From Nonomuraea cypriaca (lineage in GTDB: Bacteria; Actinomycetota; Actinomycetes; Streptosporangiales; Streptosporangiaceae), in contig NZ_JADOGI010000052.1 in the NCBI RefSeq assembly GCF_015645445.1, positions 1-51,400 on the forward strand: a DNA stretch of 51,400 bases. The letters run 5' to 3'. A program made the position numbers and the translations under genes. Under the pieces are notes generated by a model, which worked only from the letters and a program-made list of their open reading frames with translations, did no database searches and was not told the DNA's origin. Positions 1 to 7,911 of the stretch are shown piece by piece; within the stretch, counting starts at the first letter, position 1, and every line of letters begins with the position of its first letter.

Positions 1-300
1 GCCGTGCTCTCCGGCGCCGCCCGCGTCCTGGCGACCGACGGGTCCGACGTGACGGCCGAGTTCCTGGCCGGGGCGCGGGCCGCGCTCGCCGTCGCGCGGC
101 GGTCCGGCGTCCGGCTGGCGGTGCTGAAGGAGGGCAGCCCGTCGTGCGGCGCGCTGGCGATCTACGACGGCACGTTCGCGGGGCGGCGTACGCCGGGCCA
201 GGGCGTCACGACGGCGCTGCTGGAGCGGAGCGGCGTCCGCGTGTTCACCGAGGACCAGGTCACCGAGGCCGCCGCCTACCTGCGGACCCTGGAGACGTAG
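1..300 (+). CDS. DUF523 family protein (YbbK-like), 3' part
   Basis: The reading frame is open from the first base of the window, so the start lies upstream and only the last 99 residues are present. The segment LKEGSPSCGALAIYDGTF, with its SCG motif, and the following PGQGVTTALL are characteristic of the DUF523 family, small cytoplasmic proteins with conserved cysteines whose biochemical role is not established. The stop lies 25 nt inside the 3' end of the convergent membrane-protein gene, a tail-to-tail overlap common in compact actinobacterial genomes. Family assignment rests on motif recognition only. Nothing suggests it is broken apart from the window edge. Confidence 0.8.
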   Translation, partial: AVLSGAARVLATDGSDVTAEFLAGARAALAVARRSGVRLAVLKEGSPSCGALAIYDGTFAGRRTPGQGVTTALLERSGVRVFTEDQVTEAAAYLRTLET

Positions 301-695
301 AAGGAGCCGGCCAAGCCGGCGGCGAGCGCGGCGGCCATCGAGCTGTGATACCAGACGAGCAGCGCGGTCGCCGTGCCGGGGCCGAGCGCCAGCGCCACGA
401 TCCCCAGCACCACCCCGCCGAGCGCGGCGGCGTGACCGTAGATCAGCCCGTCCCAGACCCACGTCCTGCCGGTCAGCGCGCCGTACGCCCCGGCGAGCAG
501 GGCCGCGCCGCAGAGCGTCTCCACGATCGCTGCGGGCACGATCACCGGCTCGCGCATCGGGCCGAGCGTGATCCCGGCGTGCAGCAGCCCGAAGAAAAGG
601 AAGATCAGCACGTAGAGCAGCGAGAGCAGGCCCAGCGCCCGGCGAAGTGCGTCCATGCTCCCTACGCTCGCACCCTGCCATGACGGGCGAATCAT
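276..695 (-). CDS. small four-helix membrane protein
   Basis: The product of about 139 residues has roughly four hydrophobic segments (starting LLSLLYVLIFLFFGLLHAG), so it is an integral membrane protein. It looks like the short unknown-function membrane proteins that often accompany TetR regulators, but I cannot name the family. The ATG at 695 overlaps the TGA of the upstream tetR gene (ATGA, 692-695), implying translational coupling; this is why I chose it. An internal ATG at 656 (MDALRR) is preceded by AGGGAG only one base away and is the alternative start. Together with the TetR gene it probably forms an autoregulated two-gene operon. Function is unknown. Confidence 0.6.
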   Translation of the reverse strand: MIRPSWQGASVGSMDALRRALGLLSLLYVLIFLFFGLLHAGITLGPMREPVIVPAAIVETLCGAALLAGAYGALTGRTWVWDGLIYGHAAALGGVVLGIVALALGPGTATALLVWYHSSMAAALAAGLAGSFYVSRVRR

Positions 696-1294
696 CCCTG
701 AGGAGGCGGCGCCGGTACGCCGTCGGCAGTAGAGAGCATGCGCCGCACCAGCCGGATCACCTCGTCGATGGTGACCTTGGCGTCCTCGTCGGACTCGCAC
801 GCGGCCACCTCGCGCCCCGCCTCGCCCATCATGGTGGTCAGCAGGACCACGAGCACGTGGCTCTCCCGCGTGTCCGCCAGCCCGAGCAGGCGTTTGTTGC
901 CGCCGATCCAGTCCCAGCCGCGCTGCCTGCGCAGCGTCGAGAACTCGACCGGCCCGTCGTTCTCCAGGAACAACCTGGCCACCTCGCGCTGGTCCCACGA
1001 GCCCTCCAGGTAGGCGCGGGCCCCGGCCAGGAACCGCTCGCTCGTGCCCTCGGTGGCCCTGGCCGCCCTGGAGGTGCGCTCCTCCTGCCCGCGCATGAAC
1101 TGCTCCCACAACGCCAGGAACAGGCCCGGCTTGCCGCCGAAGTGGTGGTAGAGGCTGCCGACGCTGATCCCGGACGCCTCGACGATGTCGGCGACGGTGG
1201 CGTCGGCGTACCCTTTGGCCAGGAAGACCTCACGGGCGGCGCGCAGCAGCGCGTCCCTGGTGGTGCCGGACCGGCCCCAGCGGCGGCTGCTCAT
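692..1294 (-). CDS. TetR/AcrR family transcriptional regulator
   Basis: A 200-residue protein with an N-terminal TetR-type helix-turn-helix: TTRDALLRAAREVFLAKGYADATVADIVEASGISVGSLYHHF matches the usual pattern, in which the GSLYHHF segment ends the recognition helix. The remaining 140 residues form the divergent ligand-binding/dimerisation domain. The start at 1294 is favoured because GGGAG sits 5 nt upstream and the residues before it in the longer open frame are not TetR-like. It is followed without a gap by a membrane-protein gene (ATGA overlap), its likely target. The upstream 100 nt carry a short direct repeat that may be its operator. The ligand cannot be predicted. Confidence 0.9.
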   Translation of the reverse strand: MSSRRWGRSGTTRDALLRAAREVFLAKGYADATVADIVEASGISVGSLYHHFGGKPGLFLALWEQFMRGQEERTSRAARATEGTSERFLAGARAYLEGSWDQREVARLFLENDGPVEFSTLRRQRGWDWIGGNKRLLGLADTRESHVLVVLLTTMMGEAGREVAACESDEDAKVTIDEVIRLVRRMLSTADGVPAPPPQG

Positions 1295-1352
1295 GAGAAC
1301 TCCCAGGTGTCGGTGCGCGGGCCTGCTGCCGATGCGGAACACCCCCCGTGCC

Positions 1353-1368
1353 GACGCATCAGACGCAT
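1353..1368. promoter_or_regulatory. direct repeat upstream of tetR, possible operator
   Basis: The heptamer GACGCAT occurs twice (1353-1359 and 1362-1368), separated by 2 nt and followed by the AT-rich TATGTAC, in the 107-nt gap between the TetR start and the SDR remnant. A TetR dimer usually binds an inverted repeat, so the assignment is tentative. No convincing -35/-10 pair can be read with certainty. Confidence 0.25.
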
Positions 1369-1401
1369 TATGTACGCCCCGCGCACCGGACGCCGGTCAC
1401 G

Positions 1402-1935
1402 TCATGGGGCCGAACCCGCCCCCGCGGGCGATCCGGCGTCGCCGGCCCGCAACCCGCTCAGGCCGAGGTTGCCGAGGACCAGACGTTCCCGCAGGCCCAC
1501 GGGCAGGCAGGTGAGCAAGCCGATCAGGCGCGCGTCGCCGGGGACGACGTACAGGCGCTTGGGCTTGCGCGCCTCCAGCGCCTTGATCACGGTGACGGCC
1601 ACCGGCGCGGCCGGGGCGGGCTTCTGGCGCGCCAGCGCCTTCTCGACCGCGGCCAGGTGGGCGGCGTAGAGGGCCGCCCGGCGCGGCTCGGCCAGCGCGA
1701 GCGCGGCCCTGGAAGCCGCCCCGGCCTTGTCGAAGATCGCGGTGGCGGTGCTGCCCGGCTCGACGAGCACGACCGGGATCCCCCACGCGGCCAGCTCCAT
1801 GCGCAGCGCCTGGGACATCGCGGCCAGCGCGGCCTTGCTGCCGCACAGCGGCGCGAGGAACGGCATCGGCTGCCTGGCCGTGACCGCGCTGATGTTGATC
1901 ACCCGGCCGCCGCCCGCCCGCAGCACCTGGTGGGA
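1402..1935 (-). pseudogene. SDR oxidoreductase, C-terminal remnant
   Basis: The frame encodes the second half of a short-chain dehydrogenase: RVINIS, a CGSKAALAAMSQALRMELA segment and VVLVEPG are typical of the active-site strand, helix F and the loop after strand 6. The N-terminal nucleotide-binding half with TGxxxGxG is absent; homology stops near 1930. In addition the catalytic tyrosine of YxxxK is replaced: the codon four before the lysine is CTG (Leu in LCGSK). The only start in frame is a GTG at 1926 in mid-domain without a ribosome binding site. Truncation plus active-site loss make this a pseudogene. The fragment on the other side of 1930 is a remnant reading the opposite way. Confidence 0.75.
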
Positions 1936-2091
1936 GTGGCGCTCATGCTCGGGCTGTCCACCCGCGGACGGGCGGCCCCGGGCGATGGTGCCGCTGGGGC
2001 TGACCGCCGGGGTGCTGGAGGTGGCCGCGATCTGGCGATCGCCGGGTTCCTGCTGGCCAGGGACGCGGCCGTCTACCTGTTCCTCGCCTGA
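1930..2091 (+). pseudogene. membrane-protein gene remnant
   Basis: Hydrophobic membrane-protein-like sequence is visible but divided between two frames: LVGVALMLGLSTRGR, then VPLGLTAGVLEVAAI in the next frame, then LAIAGFLLARDAAVYLFLA back in the first, ending at a TGA at 2089-2091. No start codon with a ribosome binding site precedes it and the frame upstream is merely the antisense of the SDR remnant. I read it as the 3' end of a small polytopic membrane protein, broken by a truncation at about 1930 and at least one frameshift pair. The family cannot be named. It ends 59 nt before nhaA. Confidence 0.45.
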
Positions 2092-2150
2092 GGGCGGCCG
2101 ACCGGGTCTCGAGGCGCGGCTCTAGGATCGGACCGTCAGGGGGATCTGTG

Positions 2151-3947
2151 ATGCTGCGTGCCTTCTTCAGGACCGAGGTCGGCAGTACGAGCGTGCTGCT
2201 CGTCGCCACCGCGCTGGCCCTGCTCTGGGCCAACTCGCCCTGGGGTGACACCTACGAGTCCTTCTGGCACACGAGCATGGGGATCTCCTTCGGCACCGCG
2301 GAGTTCTCCCTGGACCTGCGGCACTGGGTCAACGACGGGCTCATGACCCTGTTCTTCTTCGTCATCGGGCTGGAGGTCTCCTACGAGGTCCGGCTCGGGC
2401 AGCTCACGAACCGGCGGCTGATCGCCGTGCCGGCGGTGGCGGCGCTCGGCGGGATGCTCGTGCCTGCGGGGATCTACCTGCTGCTCAACTTCGGCGGGCC
2501 CGGCGCGGGCGGGTGGGGGGTGCCCATCGCCACCGACACGGCCTTCGTGCTCGGCGTGCTCGCCGTCGTCGGAGCGCGGTGCCCCGAGCCGCTGCGGGCG
2601 TTCCTGCTGACGCTGGCCATCGTCGACGACGTGCTCGCGATCATCATCATCGCGCTCTTCTACACCGCGGGCCTGTCCGTTCCCGCCCTGATCAGTGCCG
2701 TGGTGCTGCTCGCGGCCATCGTGACGCTGCGGTGGCTGAAGATCTGGCGGGCGCCCGCGTACATCGTGCTGGGCTTCGCGCTCTGGGTGGCCACGCTCGA
2801 GAGCGGCATCCATCCGACGCTGGTCGGCATCGCGCTGGGCGTCCTCGTCTTTGTCTACGCGCCCACCGACCAGAAACTGCTGCTCGCCGGGGAGGCCGTG
2901 CAGGGGTTCACGAGCGAGCCGAGCGCGCAGGCGGCGCGGGAGGCCACGCTGCGCGTCCAGCGGGCCGTCTCCGTCAACGAGCGGCTGCAGTTGCGGTTGC
3001 TGCCCTGGAGCGGCTACGTCATCGTGCCGATCTTCGCGCTGGCCAACGCCGGGGTGCGGCTCGACGGCGAGACGCTGCGCGCCGCGCTCACCTCGCCGGT
3101 GTCCATCGGCGTGGCCCTGGGCCTGCTCGTCGGGAAGTTCGCCGGCATCGCCCTCGGCACGTGGCTGCCGCTCCGGCTCGGGTGGGGCATCCTGCCTGGC
3201 AACCTGGTCTGGGGGCAGCTGCTGGGCGGGGCCGCGGTCTCGGGGATCGGGTTCACCGTCGCGCTGTTCATCGTGGACCTGGCCTTCGACGACTCGGCCC
3301 TGCACGATCAGGCGAAGATCGGGATTCTGGCGGGATCGCTGCTGGCCGCCGCGCTGGGATGGGTGATCTTCCGGCTGGCGTGGGACCGGGGCGGGGTCTG
3401 CGCGCCGCCCGAGGCCGAGCCGGCCGAGGAGCTGCCCGAGACGCTCACCGTGCCCGTCGGCCCGGACGACCACGTACGCGGGCCCGCCGACGCCAAGGTG
3501 ACGATCGTCGAGTACGGCGACTTCGAATGCCCGTACTGCGGCCGGCTCCACCCGATCCTGGAGGAGCTGCGCCGCACCCATCCGGACGTACGCCTGGTGT
3601 TCCGGCATTTCCCGCTACGCACCCTGCACCCCCGGGCCGCATCCGCCGCGATCGTGTCCGAGGCCGCGGCCGACGAGGGCAGGTTCTGGGAGATGCACAC
3701 GATGCTCTTCGACAACCAGCGTTTCCTCACCGACGCCGACCTCGAGCACTACGCCGCCGAACTGGCCGTCGAGCCCTGGTCCGACGTGCCCGCCCACGTC
3801 GCCAGGATCGCCCGCGACGAGGAGTCCGGCCACGCGAGCGGCGTGCGCGGCACCCCCACGATCTTCATGAACGGCGTGCGCTACCAAGGCCCACTGAACC
3901 GGGATTCGATCAGCGGCGCAGTGGAAGAACTGCGCGAATCCCCGTAG
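2151..3947 (+). CDS. nhaA: Na+/H+ antiporter NhaA fused to DsbA-like thioredoxin domain
   Basis: About 598 residues. Residues 1 to ~415 are an NhaA sodium/proton antiporter: the ATDTAF segment, the paired aspartates in TLAIVDDVLAI (equivalent to E. coli D163/D164) and the lysine in GLLVGKFAGI (K300 equivalent) are all present. Residues ~425 to 598 are a thioredoxin-fold domain with YGDFECPYCGRLHP (CPYC redox motif near residue 460) and a DsbA-like GVRGTPTIFMNG cis-proline loop. The fusion is known in Actinobacteria; the soluble domain's side of the membrane is not evident from sequence. GGGGG at 2139-2143 lies 7 nt before the ATG at 2151; a GTG at 2148 is the alternative start. The gene stands alone, followed 38 nt later by a small membrane-protein gene on the same strand. 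Confidence 0.92.
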   Translation: MLRAFFRTEVGSTSVLLVATALALLWANSPWGDTYESFWHTSMGISFGTAEFSLDLRHWVNDGLMTLFFFVIGLEVSYEVRLGQLTNRRLIAVPAVAALGGMLVPAGIYLLLNFGGPGAGGWGVPIATDTAFVLGVLAVVGARCPEPLRAFLLTLAIVDDVLAIIIIALFYTAGLSVPALISAVVLLAAIVTLRWLKIWRAPAYIVLGFALWVATLESGIHPTLVGIALGVLVFVYAPTDQKLLLAGEAVQGFTSEPSAQAAREATLRVQRAVSVNERLQLRLLPWSGYVIVPIFALANAGVRLDGETLRAALTSPVSIGVALGLLVGKFAGIALGTWLPLRLGWGILPGNLVWGQLLGGAAVSGIGFTVALFIVDLAFDDSALHDQAKIGILAGSLLAAALGWVIFRLAWDRGGVCAPPEAEPAEELPETLTVPVGPDDHVRGPADAKVTIVEYGDFECPYCGRLHPILEELRRTHPDVRLVFRHFPLRTLHPRAASAAIVSEAAADEGRFWEMHTMLFDNQRFLTDADLEHYAAELAVEPWSDVPAHVARIARDEESGHASGVRGTPTIFMNGVRYQGPLNRDSISGAVEELRESP

Positions 3948-3985
3948 CGTCAACGAGTTCCCCTATTACCCCCGGAGATCCTTGA

Positions 3986-4411
3986 ATGATCCAGACGTCC
4001 GCGCTGATCATCAGCGCCGTCCACTTCATCCTCATGGCCGTCCTGCTGATCGGCGGCATCATCATGATGCTGATCAAGCGGCGAGACCACGGACGAGCGG
4101 CGGTGATGGGGATGATCGGCTGTTTCGTGCTCCTGCTCGGAGCGGTGTTCAGCGTCCTGTCGGGCTTCCTGTACGAACTGCTGGCCGACTATCTCGGTAT
4201 GGGGCCGACGTTCACCATCACCAATCTGATCAACCTGATCCTCACCGTGACCGGCACGGGGCTGCTGATCTGGGCGGTGGTCGCCCGCCGCGACCCGGCG
4301 CAGCCCGCGGGACCCCAGGGACAGGGCTGGCAACAGCCCCCCGCCGGCTGGCAGCAACCGCAGCAGGAGCCCGGCTGGCAGAACCCGCAGCAGCCCCCCT
4401 TCGGAGGCTGA
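3986..4411 (+). CDS. small membrane protein with Trp/Gln/Pro-rich tail
   Basis: A 141-residue protein with three likely transmembrane helices (about residues 5-28, 38-62 and 77-98) and a soluble tail of ~40 residues made of the repeated unit GWQ(Q/N)P with intervening Gln/Pro. GGAG lies 8 nt before the ATG. Such Pro/Gln/Trp tails occur in actinobacterial membrane proteins of unknown function and may mediate interaction with proline-binding domains, which is inference. It follows nhaA by 38 nt and is convergent with the NmrA-like gene, whose stop is only 3 nt away. No family recognised. Confidence 0.75.
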   Translation: MIQTSALIISAVHFILMAVLLIGGIIMMLIKRRDHGRAAVMGMIGCFVLLLGAVFSVLSGFLYELLADYLGMGPTFTITNLINLILTVTGTGLLIWAVVARRDPAQPAGPQGQGWQQPPAGWQQPQQEPGWQNPQQPPFGG

Positions 4412-4414
4412 CGC

Positions 4415-5185
4415 CTACGACCCTCCCAAGTACGCGTTCCAGGTGATCTCACCGGCCGGCCGGGCCTCCGTGGTCAGATGGCCGGCCCTGAACGCCCGCC
4501 CCAGCCCGCCGGGCAGCCGCAGCCGCACCATCGGCCGGCGCCTCCCCCGAGCTCGCAGCCAGCGTTCGGCGGCCTCGGCCATCGTCAGCACCTCCGGACC
4601 GCCGTACTCCTCGATCCCGCCGCCGGGGCCGCGCCCGGCCAGCGACACGAGGTGCCGCGCCACATCGCGAACGTCCACCGGTTGCGCGGGTATCCCCGGA
4701 TCGGCGACCACCACGCCGAGCCGGGCCATCCCCCGCAGCGCCTGGTCGACGAACTCGTGGAACTGCGTCACCCGCACGATCGTGTACGGCACCCCGCTGT
4801 CCCGCACGAGCCCCTCAGCGCGGACCTTCGTCCGGAAATATCCCCACGGCACCAGGTCTGCCCCCACGATCGAGGTGTAGATCACGTGCCCGGCGGAGGC
4901 CGCCCGCGCCGCCGCCAGCAGCGCCGACGTGCCGTCCAGCTCCACCCGCAGCGTGTAACGGCCCTTGTACGGCGCCGAGGCCAGGTGCACGATCACGTCC
5001 ACCCCGGCCACGGCCTCGGCCACGCCCCTGCCGGTGGTCAGGTCCGCCACGACCCACCGCACGCCGCCATCCTGAGCGCGGGCGGCACGGCTCACCGCGC
5101 GCACGTCGTACCCCGCTTCGACCAGCAGGGCCAGCAGCGGGCGACCGAGCCGTCCGCTGCCGCCCGTCACGAGCACAGATGTCAT
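4415..5185 (-). CDS. NAD(P)-binding NmrA/atypical SDR-like protein
   Basis: A 256-residue protein beginning with the Rossmann motif VLVTGGSGRLGRPLLALL (GGxGxxG) of extended/atypical SDRs and NmrA-like proteins. It has VVADLTTG after strand 3, VIVHLASAP at strand 4, YTSIVGAD at strand 5 and YFRTK, a YxxxK pattern. The second half (QFHEFVDQAL, QPVDVRDVARHLV) matches the substrate-binding part of NAD(P)H-binding proteins that act on small molecules or sense redox state. It has no obvious operon partner; the gene to the right is divergent. The ATG at 5185 lacks a strong ribosome binding site. Function is broadly oxidoreductase-like, substrate unknown. Confidence 0.8.
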   Translation of the reverse strand: MTSVLVTGGSGRLGRPLLALLVEAGYDVRAVSRAARAQDGGVRWVVADLTTGRGVAEAVAGVDVIVHLASAPYKGRYTLRVELDGTSALLAAARAASAGHVIYTSIVGADLVPWGYFRTKVRAEGLVRDSGVPYTIVRVTQFHEFVDQALRGMARLGVVVADPGIPAQPVDVRDVARHLVSLAGRGPGGGIEEYGGPEVLTMAEAAERWLRARGRRRPMVRLRLPGGLGRAFRAGHLTTEARPAGEITWNAYLGGS

Positions 5186-5259
5186 GCCAGTACGGACGGA
5201 ACAGCCGGTAAAAGTGTGACAATGGAAGTCGATAACTCCGCAGCGCGCCTGAGGGGATC

Positions 5260-5547
5260 ATGACTCCAGAGCAGCCTGGCCGGCCGAACCCTGATCCCAA
5301 CCAGACGATCAGGCACCGCTTCCCCCATCCGACCAGACCAACGCAGCAGGGGCCGCCGCCCCGGCAGGGGCCGCCCGAGGCGCCGAACACGCGGCGGCTG
5401 CCGTACACGCCGGACATGTTCCCCGACGTCCCGCACTACGAGGCCAGGCCGCCGCGGTCCTCCTGGTGGTGGGCGATCGTGGCCGGCGGGCTGGTGCTGG
5501 CGATCGCGGCCCTGGCCGTGGCCGCCGTCCTGTGGGTACGCGGCTGA
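5260..5547 (+). CDS. Pro-rich single-pass membrane protein
   Basis: A 95-residue protein with a 65-residue Pro/Arg-rich, low-complexity N-terminus followed by one transmembrane helix (WWWAIVAGGLVLAIAALAVA) and a short RG tail. This layout, a disordered cytoplasmic stretch and a C-terminal anchor, is frequent among small actinobacterial proteins of unknown role. AGGGGATC immediately precedes the ATG. It is divergent from the NmrA-like gene (74-nt gap) and convergent with the next gene (22-nt gap). No function can be assigned. Confidence 0.7.
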   Translation: MTPEQPGRPNPDPNQTIRHRFPHPTRPTQQGPPPRQGPPEAPNTRRLPYTPDMFPDVPHYEARPPRSSWWWAIVAGGLVLAIAALAVAAVLWVRG

Positions 5548-5569
5548 GCCCGCGTCCCGCCGGGGAGCG

Positions 5570-6007
5570 TCATGCGCGCGTGAAGTCCATGGTCCAGTTC
5601 GTCTCCCAGGTCTTCCCGTCGTCGGCCGAGAATGCCTGCTCCCATCGCGCGCCGTCCTGGCCGAGCACACTCCAGAGGAAACGGCACCGCACCCGTCTGC
5701 CCTCGTGGGTCTCCTCGCCGTAGAACTCGCCGCGGTCGCCATCGAACGCGCCCACCATGGGCGAGGTGTCGAGCACACCCCTCGCGCTGCTCGCCCAGTA
5801 GATCGACCACTGCCGCGTCGTGTGGTCGTACACGCGGACCGTCAGCCCGCTGAACCCCTTGGTCGGGAACGTGACCTCGTCGAAGCTCGCCGCCCCGTCG
5901 AAATGCCGGGTGGCGACCGAGTGGCCGGGGAACTCGTCCCATTCGTCGCCGGCCAGGCGGCGGTTGGCGACGTTCCAGTGACCGGCGAGAAAGTCGAAGT
6001 CGTTCAT
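5570..6007 (-). CDS. DUF1579-like protein
   Basis: A 145-residue cytoplasmic protein starting MNDFDFLAGHWNV. The opening FDFLAGHW, the series of short beta strands with conserved aromatics (WSIYWASS, CRFLWSV) and the closing FSADDGKTWETNWTMDF resemble the DUF1579/lipocalin-like beta-barrel proteins. There is no signal peptide. It is divergently transcribed from the WYL regulator, with only 46 nt between the two starts and a palindrome in the gap, so it is probably under that regulator's control. The ligand, if any, is unknown. Confidence 0.75.
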   Translation of the reverse strand: MNDFDFLAGHWNVANRRLAGDEWDEFPGHSVATRHFDGAASFDEVTFPTKGFSGLTVRVYDHTTRQWSIYWASSARGVLDTSPMVGAFDGDRGEFYGEETHEGRRVRCRFLWSVLGQDGARWEQAFSADDGKTWETNWTMDFTRA

Positions 6008-6031
6008 GGGCGGAAAGGTAGCGACCAGTCA

Positions 6032-6048
6032 CTGACATGTAGTGTCAG
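6032..6048. promoter_or_regulatory. palindromic operator between DUF1579-like gene and WYL regulator
   Basis: CTGACA (6032-6037) and TGTCAG (6043-6048) form a perfect 6-bp inverted repeat around a 5-nt centre. It lies in the 46-nt divergent region and covers the alternative GTG at 6042. A palindrome of this TGACA/TGTCA type in front of a YafY/WYL-type regulator suggests autoregulation plus control of the divergent gene. Binding is inferred from position and symmetry. Confidence 0.55.
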
Positions 6049-6053
6049 CGAAT

Positions 6054-7031
6054 GTGCGTGCTTCCCGCCTGGTCTCGATCCTCCTGCTCCTGCAGACGCG
6101 CGGCCGGATGACGGCCCAGGAGCTCGCCGATCGGCTGGAGGTCTCCGTACGCACCATCTACCGCGACGTCGAGTCGCTCCACACCGCCGGCATCCCCCTG
6201 TACGGCGACGCGGGCCCGCACGGCGGCTACCAACTGCTCGACGGCTACCGCACCAGGCTCACCGGCCTGACCGCGGACGAGGCCGAGTCGCTGTTCCTGG
6301 CGGGCCTGCCCGGTCCCGCGGCCGAGCTGGGTCTGGGCGCGGTGGTGACGGCCGCGCAGCTCAAGCTCATGGCCGCGCTGCCCGTCGAGCTGCGCGACCG
6401 GGCCGGGCGCATCCAGGAGCGGTTCCACCTCGACGCCCCGACCTGGTACCGCGACCAGGAGCCGGTCACGTTCCTGCCCGCCGTGGCCGACGCCGTCTGG
6501 AACGAGCGCCGCGTCCAGGTCAGGTACCGCCGCTGGCAGGCGCCCCAGGAGGTGGAGCGGCGGCTGGACCCGTACGGGCTGGTGCTCAAGGCGGGGCGAT
6601 GGTACCTGGTCGCGCGGGCCGGCGAGGACGTGCGGACCTACCGCGTCTCGCAGATCCTCGAACTGCACCCGCTTCCCGAGACCTTCGCCAGGCCTGAGGG
6701 CTTCTGCCTGACGGCGTACTGGCGGGAATACCTCGCCGAGTTCGAGGCCAGGCTGCGGTGGGGCGAGGCGACCGTGCGGCTGTCGCCGCGCGGCCTGGAG
6801 CGGCTGGCCGATCTCATGACGCCGGGGACGGTGGCGGCGGCGCGGCAGAGCGCGCAGCCGCCGGACGAGGAGGGCTGGACGCGGGTCACCGTGCCGATCG
6901 AGTCGATCGAGCACGCGCTGGGCGAGTTCCTCAGGCTGGGCGTGGACGCCGAGGTGCTGGATCCGGCCGAGCTGCGCGACCGCCTGGCGGCCGCCGCGAG
7001 GGTGCTCGCCGAACGCTACCGGCCCAGCTGA
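6054..7031 (+). CDS. YafY-type HTH-WYL transcriptional regulator
   Basis: The 325-residue protein opens with the standard YafY N-terminus RASRLVSILLLLQTRGRMTAQELA and a DeoR-like winged helix (LEVSVRTIYRDVESL). A WYL domain occupies the middle (VEYRRW-like VQVRYRRWQAPQEVERRLDPYGLVLKAGRWYLVAR) and a C-terminal extension follows. WYL domains bind small ligands or nucleic acid and tune the regulator. The GTG at 6054 is preferred because the family usually starts at the (V/M)RASRL position; a GTG at 6042 lies inside the palindrome. The likely targets are its own gene and the divergent DUF1579-like gene. Confidence 0.9.
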   Translation: MRASRLVSILLLLQTRGRMTAQELADRLEVSVRTIYRDVESLHTAGIPLYGDAGPHGGYQLLDGYRTRLTGLTADEAESLFLAGLPGPAAELGLGAVVTAAQLKLMAALPVELRDRAGRIQERFHLDAPTWYRDQEPVTFLPAVADAVWNERRVQVRYRRWQAPQEVERRLDPYGLVLKAGRWYLVARAGEDVRTYRVSQILELHPLPETFARPEGFCLTAYWREYLAEFEARLRWGEATVRLSPRGLERLADLMTPGTVAAARQSAQPPDEEGWTRVTVPIESIEHALGEFLRLGVDAEVLDPAELRDRLAAAARVLAERYRPS

Positions 7032-7099
7032 GCACTTATACCGCGATTTATGGGGATATTTCAGGGTGAAGACTCCCCCGCCCCAGAGAGCGCGCGGCC

Positions 7100-7911
7100 A
7101 TGGACCTTCACGAGCGGCTGCTGGTCCAGGTCAGCGCCAGGGACGTCTACGACGCCGTGGCGCTGACCGGGCATCCCGGCTCCGGCCTGGTCTTCACCGG
7201 TCAGGCGGCGCACGACGCGATCCGCATGGTGCGCCGCCGGGGTTACGACGGCCCGGTCCTCGCCGACCGCCGCCGCTACGCGGGGTCGGCCCGCGTCCGG
7301 GGCACGGCGCGGCTCTCCGCCGACTGGATCGCGGACCAGGTCGAGTCGGGCGCCACGGCCCCGCTCACCGACTCCGGATACATCGGCAAAGGGGATGAGG
7401 AAGCCCTGCACGCCATCCTCGAACAGGCCGTCCAGTGGGAGGGTGTGATCGCGGTGCTGCCCGTACACGCCCGGTGGGTCGCCGAGGACGGGGCGGCCCT
7501 CATGCGGACGATCGCCTCCTACGGGGTGCCGGTGGCGCTGGTCGTCGAGGACGGGCCACCGTACCGGCCGCTGCCGCTCCCCCTGCTCTCGGCTGGGGTC
7601 GAGGCGCTGGCCGCGCTCGCGTACGGCGCCGAATGGGCCGCCATCGGCGTCCGCGAGGTCCTACGCCACCTCTATCCGGAACCCCCGCACCCCCCGAAAC
7701 TCTGGGAATCGCTGGAACCCCCGAAATTTCCGGAATACCCGAAAACGACAGAAACCCCTGGACCGCCGGGACGCACGGAACGCCCAGGACCCTCAGGACG
7801 CCCAAACGGCCCGAAGCCGCACGCGGCGCGCGGCAGCTGGCGAAGGGGCGGGGCGCGGAGCGCGCTGGTGGCACGACCTCACAGCGTGAACCCGGAAAAC
7901 TCAGGGTGTGA
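7100..7911 (+). CDS. unknown protein; 3' end apparently frameshifted
   Basis: From the ATG at 7100 a coherent globular protein of about 195 residues can be read ([16 protein letters not shown]... to EVLRHLYPE), with no signal peptide or membrane helix, followed by a Pro/Glu/Gly-rich low-complexity tail. I do not recognise the family. In its own frame there is no stop until 9010, deep in antisense to the ABC ATPase gene. In the other two frames stops lie at 7887-7889 and 7909-7911, right at the 3' end of the convergent operon (stop at 7901). This suggests a frameshift in the repetitive tail (7680-7800). The end coordinate given is the stop of one alternative frame and is an estimate. Confidence 0.5.

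Noticed and set aside
2136..3608. 490-codon minus-strand ORF
   Set aside because: Entirely antisense to nhaA. Its Gln/Arg/His/Pro-rich translation is typical of the complementary frame of a GC-rich gene, without domain pattern or ribosome binding site.
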